Below are positions 11,603-22,114 of a DNA stretch of 64,000 bases, piece by piece. The DNA lies in the NCBI RefSeq assembly GCF_029633865.1, contig NC_079213.1, positions 93,965,058 to 94,029,057 on the forward strand, written 5' to 3'. The translations under genes were made by a program, and so were the position numbers. The notes under the pieces were generated by a model. That model made no database searches and was not told the origin of the DNA. It was given only the letters and a program-made list of their open reading frames with translations. How positions within the stretch are numbered: the first letter of the stretch is position 1; each line of letters begins with the position of its first letter. The DNA comes from Lampris incognitus (taxonomy: Eukaryota > Chordata > Actinopteri > Lampriformes > Lampridae).

Positions 11603-11809
11603 TGTAGTGGTTATGGGGCTACATATTTCCCCTTATTGAGCTAGTAGGAACGTTAGTTTACAGCTGCTGTTTCCTCGGTTCGGGTTTACAGTGACACACT
11701 TCCGCTGCGCGGGTTTTTTGTTATTATTGTAATGGTGGAAGGAATAAATGGTGCACGTTGTGTAGCCGAAAGAGAAAGTTGTCACGACTCCTGCTTGAGC
11801 TCCTCTACA
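11603..11809 (+). mobile_element. 3' LTR of the CsRn1-like element
   Basis: Starts TGTAGTGGTTATGGGG after the purine-rich TCTGGGGGGATGTG and ends CTCTACA, followed by the ATGC duplication. Confidence 0.92.
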
Positions 11810-11813
11810 ATGC

Positions 11814-12020
11814 CATATTATTGCTAGCTAGTGGGTTTCAGTGGGACGTAGCTAATGTTTACATCCGGTGTGCAACGGACAAAGTCCCCCGTTGATGATG
11901 TACAACGGTTACGCTAAAAACTGGTCGAAACGCACGCCCGTTCGCTACACAACACCGAGGTTCTCAGAATCCTGAACGGAACCGGTGCCTGAACCAGAGC
12001 TACTTCGGTGGAAAAGGGGC
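11814..12020. mobile_element. Right end of the THAP-DDE transposon
   Basis: Non-coding right arm that closes with GGAAAAGGGGC, the inverted repeat of the left end at 2661. It includes the wording TTCTCAGAATCCTGAACGG. Confidence 0.7.
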
Positions 12021-12428
12021 TTGTGAGGTGCCGGCGCATCACCTGGAGTTAATTAATGCCGGCAGTTTGCAAACAAGTTTGCATACATACGTCTCAGGAT
12101 ACGCCATTTTGAACACGCTGTCCAGGACACTACAAGTTTACACCTTTCCAACTCAACACCATCAACCTAAACTGAACTAACCTACCTAGATGGAGTCCAC
12201 CGCTCACGGGAGCTGAGACCCATATGGCCGAGGCCTTGTCGGAGAGACCAGCTAACTGCTAGCCTGCTACCTCGATAAGCTAGCCCACCTCCCGGTTATT
12301 TCTCTAGTCTTGGAAATCAGTCTTCCTTTCTGTTTTTTCCCTCATTTTTCATCTTTTCTACACACTCCAGGTTAGGACCAGTATTGCATGCTTAACCCTT
12401 AACCCCTAGACCTGACTAATCCGTGACG
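12021..12428 (+). mobile_element. 5' LTR of the Gmr1-like element, right part
   Basis: Resumes the LTR interrupted at 2658 and aligns with 17696-18090 (shared GGATACGCCATTTTGAAC, GGGAGCTGAGACCCATATGG and CACACTCCAGGTTAGGAC). About one base in ten differs. Confidence 0.9.
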
Positions 12429-12433
12429 TAATT

Positions 12434-12451
12434 TGGGGGCTCGTCCGGGAT
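12434..12451 (+). promoter_or_regulatory. Primer-binding site, proline-tRNA type
   Basis: TGGGGGCTCGTCCGGGAT is identical over 18 bases to the tRNA-Pro primer site of murine leukaemia virus. It lies five bases after the 5' LTR. Confidence 0.88.
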
Positions 12452-13069
12452 TTATTTGAGGATGAGTGCATATTAATGTTTGATGAAACCCGTTAGTGAT
12501 TACACGTCAGTTGGTGAGTTACACCCAAGCATTCCGTTTGTGAGAAAAGGCACAATTGAGTTGGATTCGGCTTGGGGAAAAGCCGTATGTTGCTAGGTTT
12601 AGAAGTAGGCCACAGACATACAGCTACGTGCAGAATAGCTGCACGGTGCTAACTTCTCTCTTAAAACGGACGGTTGTGTATGTATGTAAAACTAAGCTAG
12701 TTAGAAGGGAAGTTAGTGAATGCATGTATCGTGTGTGTTGAGGTTAAAAACGGTGATATAGGTCTACAGGTTGATAACAAGTTGGTTTGGCTGGTTAGCT
12801 GGTAGCTACTTGGCTACTGGTGGCAGGTGTTCTGCTGGTGTGTACTACAGTGTATTGGTTTGTGGTCTGCCAGTAACGTCGTGAGCGCTCTGTGTACGGT
12901 CTGTTCACATCAATTTCTGGGAATAGTGACCTATGAGCTACCTCTTGTTGCAGGTTATATGTTTTGTTGGTAAGGCTATTTTGTAATAGTTACCTTAGAG
13001 GTAATTTTGTTAGTCTTGTCTCTTTTGGTTAGCCTTTTTTTTTGTTGATAATTTGATAACAATAATCAT

Positions 13070-16000
13070 GGCAACGTTCAACATAGGAGAGTTTTGTGGG
13101 AGTGATTTTGGGCGCAAGGAATCGCATAAGCTTAAAAAAAGATTTGTTTGCGGGAGCTCAATATTGTGAGGTAGACATCACCCCAGAGACTAAAAATACA
13201 GAGACTGTGAAGACCTTGATTTTATTGTTACACCGAAAAGATCCCGTACATGGAAGAGTAGAGAGAGAGAAGGGGGGCTGTTTCAGCTTGAGTTAGCAAA
13301 GCTGACATGCATAAAGTGAACAACAGTGACTTAAAACGTAAGCACGAAGCTTGTTTTGATGTTTCCAGCTGTTTCAGACTCATACCAAAGTTTAATTGGG
13401 ATGATGTGGGCTCTTTCTTTGACGCGTATGGGCTAGAATGGTCTGAGAATAGGTGGACGTTGCTTATCCAGAGTGTGCTTGAGGGCAGAGCCCAGGAAGC
13501 TTATGCGGCATTAGGTGCGTCTGACAGCAGAGACTATAATACTGTGAGGAAGGTGGTTCTGGCAGCCTTTGAGGTGGTGCCAGAAGCGTACCGACAGAAG
13601 TTCAGGTCTCTGCAGCGAAAATCAGGTGAAACTTTCCTTGATTTGGCTAGGCAACAGGAGGTTGTGTTTGACAGGTGGTTAACAAGCAGTAATACACTTT
13701 TCAAGAGTTGCGGCAACTTATGCTGGTGGAGCAGTTCAAAACCAGTTAACCCCCGGCATATGGAGATACATCTAAATGAGATGGACATTACTGAGTTAAG
13801 AAAAGCTGCTATGGCAGCAGATTCTTATGAGTTAACTCACAGAGAAGTGCCATGGAAAGGAAAGTTTGGCAGACAGGATAGGAGGCAGTCTGCAACTGAC
13901 AGGCCTGGTGAGGCTGTCATGACAAAATCTACTCCCACCTCTGTTCAGTCTCCAGGGCCAGGGAAAAGATACGAGAAGCCTTGTTTTTTCCAAAAGGATG
14001 TCATTTGACATTATTGCAGAAAACCTGGCCATATAAAGTCCAGTTGTCTGTGTCTCAAGAGGAGAAATGGAGATGGGAAAAATGTGGGATTGATTAGCGC
14101 CCAGACTCAGATCAGTCCCTGTGAAGTGGACAGTTTGAACCTGCCTTCCTGCCCAACAGTAAGGGATTTGAAGGTTTTGTGTCAAAAGGGGATGTTTCTG
14201 GTGCATCCCGATGGCGAAATGATCCCTATATCAATTTTGAGGGACACAGGTGGCACACAGTCCTTAATGGTTCAGGGTGTCATAAACCTACCACTTGCCA
14301 CGTATTTTAAAGCTTTTACCCCAGTGAAGGGGGTAAAAGGAGTTGCCTTTGTGTTGGGCAATGATTTGGCTAGTACTCAGGTTTGTGTGACACCTGTTGT
14401 GAGTGAGACACCTTATGAGGTCCCTGAGACCATGGCTTTGGAGAGAGAACATCCTGAGGTGTTTACGGCATGTGTGGTGACACAAGCTCAGGCTCTGACT
14501 GCGGAAAAGGGAAATTCCAGCGAGCAGGATGAACTGTCTGGTGGCTTAGCTAATACCTTTTTTGTGAGGCGTTCCCCTGCTTCTACTTTTCTTGGGAAGC
14601 CCTTATATCAGAGCAAGGGAAATATCCTTCTGTAGCTCCATTAAGACGGATGGCTGATAATGCTGGCGACATGAAGGCTGTGGATGAAGGTTTCTTTCTC
14701 CAAGATTGAGTCTTCTTGAGGAAATGGCGGCCTCATGATCATCCTGTGGATGAGCCGTGGAGTGTTATGACTCAAATTGTGTTGCCTGAGAGTTTCAAGA
14801 AAGAAGTCCTGCGTTTAGCCAATGAAGTATCCTAAGCAGGTCATTAAGGCATCCGTAGAACTCAAGAGAAAATCAGTAGACATTTCTACTGGCCCAAAAT
14901 GTATAAAGACATGATTTCATACGGTCGTAGCTGTCATGCTTGTCAGTTTGTGGGCAAGCCCAACCAGACACTTCCAGGTACTCCTCTCTGCCCTCTACCT
15001 GTCATGGAGGAACCTTTCTCAAGAGTACTTATTGATTGTGTTGGCCCTTTGCCAAAAACTAAGAAAGGGAATGAGTATCTCCTGACTATTACGGATGTGG
15101 CCACCAGATTTCCGGAGGCGATGCCATTGAAATCAGTTAAGACCAGGGTCATAGTGGAGGCTCTGCTCCATTTCTTTTCTCGGGAAGGTTTACCACTAGA
15201 AGTCCAACATTATCGTGGGTCCAACTTCATTTCTGGTGTATTCCAGGAAGTGATGCACGAGCTGGGCGTTAAACAAATTGTCATCTGCCTATCATCCTCA
15301 GTCCCAAGGTGCAATCGAAAGGTACCATCAGACTTTAAAGTCTATGATTAAGACTTATTGTGTTGGTTACTCAAATGACTGGAATGTAGCTATGCCATTT
15401 TTATTGTTTGCTGTCAGAGACTCTGTGAATGAGGCTACTGGTTTTAGCCCTTTTGAGCTGGTTTATGGACATCAAGTGAGAGGACCGCTGAAGATTGTGA
15501 AAGAACAGCTGTTGCAGTCAGCTTTGCAGAAAGGTGCTCCTGGTGGGTTTTGCAGTATGTAGCAACCTCCAAGGACCAGCTGCGTGCAGCTTGTGACTTG
15601 GCCAGGAGTAACTTGGAAGCAGCTAAGGGAAAGATGAAGGCTCACTATGACAAAAAGGCAGTGAAGCATACCTTCAAAGCAGGAGACCAGGTTCTGGTGT
15701 TGTTGCCCATGGGTGGAGGTAAGCTGGGGGCGAAATTCTATGGTCCATATAAGGTTATTAAGAAGGTGGGTGATGATTGCAGTTATGTTGTTGAGACACC
15801 CGACCATAGACAGAAATCACAACTATGTCACATCAATCTCTTGGAACCTTATCATACTCATGACATCCCATCCGCTGTGTATATCACATCTCAGGTCACT
15901 GTGGAAGAGGAGGAGGAGAGTGAGGATGATGGGGTTGGGTCAGTTGAACCAGTTAGAGCTAGGCTTAAGAATTCCAGTGCCCTGGCCAATCTCAGAGAGT

Positions 16001-17335
16001 CACTGAGTCATCTCACCACAGAGCAGAAAGAGGATGTATTACATCTAGTGGATCAGTATAGTCCTCTGTTTAGAGATACCCCTGGCTTAACAAATTTAAT
16101 AACCCTTGATGTAGACACTGGTGAGGCAAGCCCCATTAAACAACATCTGTACCGGATTAACCCACAAAAAATGGGCTCAGGTTAAACCAGAACTGCTCTA
16201 CGTGGAAGAAATTGGTGTGATCGAACAAGGCTCAAGTGAATGGAGTTCTCACTTAGTCCCTGTTCCCAAGCCTGATTTCACTGTGTGTCCTTTGCTTGAT
16301 TACCGAAAGGTAAATAATGTAACTAAAACAGATGCATATCCTATACCCACACTAGAGGACTGTATTGATAAGATTGGCAATGCACAGTATGTGTCAATAT
16401 TTGACTTGTTAATGGGCTACTGGCAAGTCCCATTGACAAAAAGGGCAAAAGATGTGTCTGCATTTGTGATGCAGTAGAGTTTGTATTGCTGTCAGGTTCT
16501 CCCGTTTGGCATGAAAAATGCACCAGCAACCTTTCACATTTTAATGAATTTGGTAACCTCTAGATTGCAGAACACTGTCACATAGCTAGATGATGTGGTT
16601 TGCTACAGCACTTTGTGGTCTGATCACATGGAACACACGAGACAGCTGTTTGAACATCTTAAGCAAGCGGGGTTGGTAATCAACTTGCCCAAATGTGAGC
16701 TTGGAAAGGGGCAAGTCACATATTTGGGGCACCAGGTGGGTCAAGGTTCAGTGAGACCAAGGACTGCCAAGGTACAAACCATTTTAGACTTGCCTGTTCC
16801 CGAAAACAAAACGCCAGCTAATGTGCCTTTTGGGCATGTGTGGCTTTTATAGGTGGTTTGTTTCCAACTTCACAGCTGTGACAACAACACTCACAAACCT
16901 GTTGAAGTAGGGAGTTAAGTTTAGCTGGTCAGTGGATTGTCAAACAGCTCTGGAACTTGTTAAGGCTATTCTAGCTAGTGATCCGGTGCTGGTTTCTCCG
17001 GACTTCTCTGTCCCATTCAAGCTTGCAGTGGATGCCTGTGATGTTGGAGTGGGGGAGATGCTGCTACAGACTGATGTGACAGGAATAAACAGCCCTGTTG
17101 CATATTTCTCAAAGAAACTGAATTGCTGTCAGAAGCGATATTCCACCATTGAGAAGGAGGCCCTGGCTCATGTCCTAGCAGTCCAACACTTTGAGGTGTA
17201 CGTGTCTAGTGCTGGAGCTGATCTGGTAGTCCTCACTGATCACAACCCACTTACGTTCCTGTCAAAGTTCAAAATATTCAGTCAGAATGTTCTGTTGGAG
17301 TTTAATTTTACAACCCTATAACCTGATGGTAGTGC
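13070..17335 (+). mobile_element. Coding region of the Gmr1-like fossil: gag, PR, IN, RT, RH
   Basis: Order of recognisable parts: a gag-like region with a nucleic-acid-binding Cys/His segment (about 13.07-14.1 kb), an aspartic-protease-like segment (about 14.2-14.4 kb), an integrase with its zinc-binding start, core and GPY/F-type C-terminal module (about 14.75-15.85 kb), an acidic linker, a reverse transcriptase (about 16.1-16.85 kb) and RNase H (about 16.93-17.33 kb). It is broken throughout. The unusual point is integrase before reverse transcriptase. Confidence 0.85.
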
Positions 17336-17580
17336 ATTTGCCAGGCAGAGAAAATGTTATTGCAGACGGTTTGGGTATTTTGAAAGGGTTGGGAGTGCAT
17401 TGTTGATAGTAATGCACGTGAATCAGTGGAGTAAAAAAAAAAAAAAAACGGATTATATTATAATTGTACATAGTCTTGTTGTTGTTTTAAGAAACAAGAA
17501 AATTATTAATATTAAAAGGATAAAACAAAGAAAAAAATAGGTTGAAACCAGATGTTTTTTGTTTTGTAAGGGGGCAGGAA

Positions 17581-18090
17581 TGTCAGAAGTGATGGGAGTT
17601 ATAGTTGCCTTCTTCCTTTTCTTACATAATTGGACTAGTTTTCATTGAGAAAAGATTGGAGGCATGGTTAAGCAGTGTTTATAAGAGGATGTCACTGTGG
17701 GGTGCCAACGCATCCCCTGGAGTTACTTAATGCCGGCAGTTTGCATACATACGCCTCAGGATACGCCATTTTGAACACGCTGTCCAGGACACTACAAGTT
17801 CTCACCTTTCCAGCTCAACACCATCAACCTAAAGTTAACTAACCTACCAAGACGGAGTCTGCCGCTTACGGGAGCTGAGACCCATATGGGCAAGGCCTTG
17901 TCGGAGGGACCTGCTAACTGCTAGCCTGCTACCTCAGTAAGCTAGCCCACCTCCTGGCTATTTCTCCAGTCTTGGAAATCAGTCCTCCTTTCTGTTTCTT
18001 CCCTCGTTTTTCATCTTTTCTACACACTCCAGGTTAGGACTAGTATTGCATGCGTAACCCTTAACCCCTAGACCCGACTAGTCTGTAACA
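17581..18090 (+). mobile_element. 3' LTR of the Gmr1-like element
   Basis: 510 bp, TGTCAGAAGTG to CTGTAACA, preceded by the purine tract AAGGGGGCAGGAA (17568-17580). It is uninterrupted and is the reference that shows the 5' LTR is split. Confidence 0.92.
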
Positions 18091-18109
18091 CACATGCACA
18101 AACCCACAC

Positions 18110-18330
18110 ACACCTGAAGGCTGCATAATAGTCCCTACCGCCTCTCATTGTGTCGGGTACTGGCCAACTACACTGGAGATGGTGCCTTGCTCAGGGGTAC
18201 CTTGATGATAACAGTTGATGGACATTACCTATTAATGAGTCCCTTTCTCAGGCCTGTTATCCCTAGGGATTTAACCAGCAACCCTGCTGTCACTAGCCCA
18301 GTTCAGTTAACTGTGTAAACATTTATACTA
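18110..18330 (-). repeat. Degenerate SINE-like piece
   Basis: Wording such as CTTGCTCAGGGGTACCTTGAT and GGGATTTAACCAGCAACCCT reads as the reverse complement of a worn tRNA-derived head (B-box side) plus body. Ends were not defined. Confidence 0.4.
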
Positions 18331-18364
18331 TGGGGCGGGGGGGGACTCCTTTTACAGCAATACT

Positions 18365-18680
18365 AGGGTGGCACGGTGGCCTAGTGGTTACCACTGTTGT
18401 CTCAGAGCAAGAAGGTCCTGGGTTTGAACCCCAGGCTGTCCCAGGTCCTTTTGTGTGGAATTTGCATATTTTCCCCGTGTCTGCATGGGTTTGCGCCGGA
18501 TGCGCCAGTTTCCTCCCACCATCAAAAAGACATGTATGTTAGGGTTAATACTCCTGTCTGTGCCCCTGAGCAAGGCAATAGGAAGAAATAACTGGAGTTG
18601 GTCCCCAGGTGCTGCACAGCAGCTGCCCAGTGCTCTTAGCTACACAGCTAGGGCGGGTTAAATAAAGAGAGTACATTTCA
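18365..18680 (+). repeat. tRNA-headed SINE of the GGAT-tailed dispersed family
   Basis: The head GGTGGCACGGTGGCCTAGTGG is the A-box side and GGTTTGAACCCC the B box. The shared body (TTCCCCGTGTCTGCATGGG) follows. The 3' end diverges from the other copies and reads into GAGCAAGGCAATAGGAAG and a plain AT-rich tail. Confidence 0.75.
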
Positions 18681-18814
18681 TTTGTATGTATGCATAAAAT
18701 GACTAATAAATACAATACAATGTATTGTACAAAAAATACAATTTAATGTAGCTCATTGATACACATTGAGTGGCTCTATCAGGTTTGTCTCTGTGTCTAT
18801 GTATGTGTCTGCAG

Positions 18815-18941
18815 CCTGAGAGCCCAGGTCAGTTTGAACAGGGCTGCATTTGATTCGGCCAGAAGGTATGCATTGATCTGCCCTCTCCCTCTGGGGTTCC
18901 CCATCCCCGGCCTGCTGGGTCTGCCAGGCCCCCCGGGGAAG
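18815..18941 (+). CDS. Doubtful collagen-like exon
   Basis: A 127-bp stretch bounded by an acceptor (TGTCTGCAG) and a consensus donor (GGGGAAG before GTGAGT). It is open in one frame and ends exactly on a codon. Its last residues read GFPIPGLLGLPGPPGK, a short run with Gly-X-Y character, while the N-terminal two thirds is not collagenous. No partner exon was found nearby, so it could be chance or a relic of a collagen-type gene. Confidence 0.2.
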
Positions 18942-19176
18942 GTGAGTGGAGGTCCATTCTGGCCTTAATCAAGGGGTCTTTGTGCCTGGACGGGGGAGGC
19001 GGAGGTGGAGTGAAGCGAAGCGGAGGCCCCAGCTGTGGGTCTCAGACCAGCAGACACACGCCGGTATTTGGGTGGAGAGACCGAGTACACCCTCCATGTC
19101 CGTTACAGCTCGATGCCTCCTTTCTTTTCATTGAAAGCAAGCGGTGGGTGCCCCTCCCCCTCCTCTAATGCCAGTG

Positions 19177-19181
<5 letters not shown>

Positions 19182-19247
<66 letters not shown>

Positions 19248-19252
19248 ACACA
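19182..19252. repeat. (CA)n microsatellite
   Basis: About 34 CA units with a single CTCA interruption near the right end. Looser CA-rich DNA continues to about 19360. Confidence 0.95.
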
Positions 19253-19359
19253 TTAAATTTCACATACAGAGTCACTCACTCACACACACAGATACACATG
19301 CATTAAACATGTACACCAATGCAGACAGACAACCACATGCTCAGAAACACACACAGAGT

Positions 19360-20180
19360 CCAGATTGTTGTGGTGGTTTTTCCTCTTTATCTTGCTTTAT
19401 TCTCCCCATCTCTTTCTCACTTCGTCTCGTCTCGTCTCTCTCTCTTTTTTTTTTGTTGTTCAAGTCCTCTGAGTTCCTTTTGTCGCCGGCCGACTTTCAA
19501 ACGTCTATTTATGCTTGCTGGCTTGATTGTGTTGTTGGCTGAAGCCGTTTGAAATTGTTGGGTTTGCACATTTTGCATGACAATAGGCACCATTGACTGG
19601 CTGTGCTCATCCCGCTGGCCTGTGCCAGGTCCTCTTTCAAGAGAGAGGTGTTTCATCTTTCTACGCATGTCTGCATTGTGTTTAAAAATCCATAAATTAA
19701 AACTTGATGATCCCCTGTCCCCATACTGGCAAAAACATGCCTACATGCCTGACTGGACACAGCCCATTATAGGCATGACGTCATCCTGCTGAAAGAAGAC
19801 TTTCTGTTTGCAATTAATTAAGATGGCCCTTTGAAGTTTTAAAGCTTTGTTAAAACTTGAAAAGATTTAAGAGCGCTGCTGCATTATGTTGCCCAAGTGC
19901 ACGTTTTAAAACATCTTTTACTGGCTTTTATGTAATTTGTTAAACAAATTATGTTCTGTAATTTATGGATAAAGTTGTATTTGGGGCACGCTGAGCCTTC
20001 TGAACACTTTGTTCCCTGAAATAGTTTTTTTTTTCAGAGCTTGTAAATACAGCTCTAAACCGCTCCACACCGACTGCCACTATTTTATTAAGAGCATAGG
20101 TTGCAAATTAGATGCAAAACATTCAGACGGCTGTTTCCCTTGTGTCGCCTCAGCATTTTATTAGTCTCTCCTACCTAATT
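19360..20180. other. Non-coding stretch
   Basis: AT-rich DNA with a short (GTCTC)n/(TC)n run at 19423-19446. No gene or recognisable mobile element. Confidence 0.5.
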
Positions 20181-20342
20181 TTCCTATCTCTCTCTCTCTC
20201 ACCCTCTCTCTCCCACTCTCTCACCCTCTCGCTCTCTCACCCTCTCTCTCTCCCTCTCTCACCCTCCCTCCGTCTGTCTTCCTCTCTCGCTTTCCCCCTC
20301 TCTGTCTCCCGCTCTCTCTTTCTCTCTCACCCCCCTCTCTCT
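20181..20342. repeat. Impure CT-rich simple repeat
   Basis: TCTCTC and CCCTCTCTC units alternate over about 160 bp. The long open frame through it is compositional. Confidence 0.9.
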
Positions 20343-22110
20343 AGTATCTTTTCCATGTCATTGTCTATGAGGCTTACCATCAGTCTGTCAGAGAAACCAG
20401 ACCCAGCTGTCTTTGGAAGGAATGAAAGAGCATTAAGCTTTCAGCTCTACTCACCTCTGTTCTCCTTTCACTGAAAAACATCCATCCATCCATTTATATC
20501 TCTGTAACCAACATAAAGCATCATATGCATCAACATCCAATAAAGCATCCTGGTTCACTGGGTCTGAAGAGGCGAGGGCAAACTGGACAGCGGGATGAAA
20601 CACACGTGGTGGTCTATGGATTAATGCTTTGGGTTGTGATTTTATGAGTTTGATTGAATTTATTTTCATTCTTTCCTAAGAGGGATACTGTAGGTCCTCT
20701 CGGACCAGACGCAGGAGCTGATTTACTGTTGCCACCCAGTTGCAGTGTTCAGTAGGCGTTCAATCACACAGGATCAAACTGTCCTGTCTAGCCCTCAGTC
20801 CTCCCTCTCTGTCTCTCCTCCCCTCCTTCTGTCTCCTGTCTCCTCCCTTCCTCACTGTCAAGGGTTTTGCCAAAACTCATAAAACCACACTCTGCCCACA
20901 AGGCCCAAAACAACCACTTGAAATATCTTAGCGTATAAGACGATGACGTCTTGAAGAAATTTTAAGGAAATCCACCAAAAAATAAAACAAAACACAAATC
21001 CACGTTAATCATTCCCAACTTGGACCAAAAAAAAAAAAAATTGGCTCAAATTAAAATAAAAGAACCTGCATACTTGTGTGACCGCTAGTTAAAAGTGAGC
21101 TTGGTGAAGGAGCCACAACCTGACAGCCTTGCAGTCCAGATGCACAGAGATGCATGTAATTGGGATGCATCATGTGCATGAGTGGTGATTGGGGTTGAGT
21201 TTAATTCACACGACAGTCAACAGGTACTATAGATGTGGATTCCAGCTTGTTCGTCAGAGCATGGGATGAGAAAGGAAAATGCCCATTCTGTTTTTTTTTT
21301 CCTTCTTCTGGATTCATAAGCCTCTGGGCATCACATTCCCCAGCGAAACAACTCCCTCCACTTGAGATGGGCACTTGCCTCTCCTTTTTTTTTACCCCTC
21401 CCTGCCTCTCGTCTGCATTCCTGAATGTGCCAACCAGTCTTCTATCCACCCGACGCCCCGTTTCTTTTTGTCTGGAGTGTGGTGTTTCTCACGGAAACCT
21501 GGCTGCGGCGGGGTGAGAGGTATGTGGGGGACCACACCTGACTACCGCCGAGGAGGATTACTGCATTCTCTGTGCATTGTGGGTAGTAAGGGTATGACCG
21601 TATGTGTGTGCTTGTGTGTCTATGTGGCCAGTGCCTGGAGAACAAAGAGAGACGGTTCACATACCACATAATCACATCACCTACAAATGTAGGCATCTGG
21701 GTATTGGGATGGGTGTTTCGTTATAGTGAAGTTCAAGCTCATCTGACATTGTAAATCACCATAGGCAAATGAATGCAAAGCCGGCCTGCATGTTCCATAT
21801 ACAAGGTGTTTGTTTTTTTTATCACCTGGTGTTGCATGCATTTCTTCGATTGCTCTCTCCCGGTCTATTAGAGCATTCGCAGAGTAAAGGAGATGGGCTG
21901 CGGTAGCAGAGGAAGGAGACGGTTGTTCCCGGTGAATACCAAAACCACTTGTGATCTTAAATGTGTGTTTTGGAAAGTATTCAAGGCACGCTAAGAGTAC
22001 CTGTGTGATTATATGGCTGCCGATGCCTTTTTAGTAGCACAGCTGCAGAATTCCTGTCATTCCTTGGAGAAAAAAAAAAGAAAAAAAAAAGAGGACAAAC
22101 AGCAGAAAAG
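20343..22110. other. Non-coding stretch, nothing recognised
   Basis: Includes short poly-A, poly-T and A-rich runs (21028-21041, 22070-22090). No coding frame with family resemblance and no defined repeat. Confidence 0.5.
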
Positions 22111-22114
22111 CTTT

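Larger units (their letters stand above)
7425..11809 (+). mobile_element. CsRn1-like Ty3/gypsy LTR element (fossil, young), nested in the DNA transposon
   Basis: About 4.4 kb, with LTRs of 204 and 207 bp (TGTAGTGG to CTCTACA), flanked by ATGC on both sides (7421-7424 and 11810-11813). A tryptophan-tRNA-type primer site follows the 5' LTR, as in the CsRn1 clade. The parts in order are a gag-like region (about 7.7-8.4 kb), a protease (about 8.5-8.9 kb), a reverse transcriptase with a YLDD box (about 9.1-9.7 kb), RNase H (about 9.9-10.35 kb), an integrase with a zinc-binding start (about 10.5-11.4 kb) and a purine tract before the 3' LTR. The LTRs differ by about one substitution and one 3-bp indel, so the insertion is very recent. 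It is nearly whole but broken in about three places, and it carries one inserted solo LTR. Confidence 0.92.
2661..12020 (+). mobile_element. THAP-DDE DNA transposon (ISL2EU/Harbinger type) inside the 5' LTR
   Basis: The boundaries come from two independent signs. The LTR homology stops at 2658 and resumes at 12021, and the two ends carry a perfect 11-bp inverted repeat, GCCCCTTTTCC at 2661-2671 and its complement at 12010-12020. Removing the LTR element at 7425-11809 leaves about 5 kb. It encodes a THAP-DDE transposase (plus strand, 2794-5753) and, facing it, a first exon resembling fish SWIM/YqaJ nuclease proteins (6995-7171, minus). A transposase plus a YqaJ nuclease is the reported ISL2EU layout; that family placement is from memory. 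The rest of the nuclease gene is absent. The target-site duplication is unclear (AT before, TT after). Confidence 0.75.
2536..18090 (+). mobile_element. Gmr1-like Ty3/gypsy LTR element (fossil), interrupted by a nested transposon
   Basis: Outermost and oldest layer. Without the 9.36-kb insertion at 2659-12020 it is about 6.2 kb. It has two LTRs of about 510-530 bp, a proline-tRNA-type primer site, a gag-like region, a protease-like segment, an integrase region (about 14.7-15.9 kb) and then reverse transcriptase (about 16.1-16.9 kb) and RNase H (about 16.9-17.3 kb). Integrase upstream of RT is the copia-like order known in the Gmr1 lineage of Ty3/gypsy, first described in cod. The integrase C-terminal module, with its FYGPYKV wording, runs into the start of the RT in the same stretch, so the order is native and not a rearrangement. 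The LTRs differ at roughly one base in ten by eye, so it is old. It is broken, with many (ten or so) breaks. No envelope region was seen. Confidence 0.85.

Noticed and set aside
12010-18090. Rearranged ordinary gypsy element with RT and integrase swapped
   Set aside because: Integrase C-terminal module and RT start are continuous, and the flanking LTRs, primer site and purine tract are in normal places. A native Gmr1 order explains it better.
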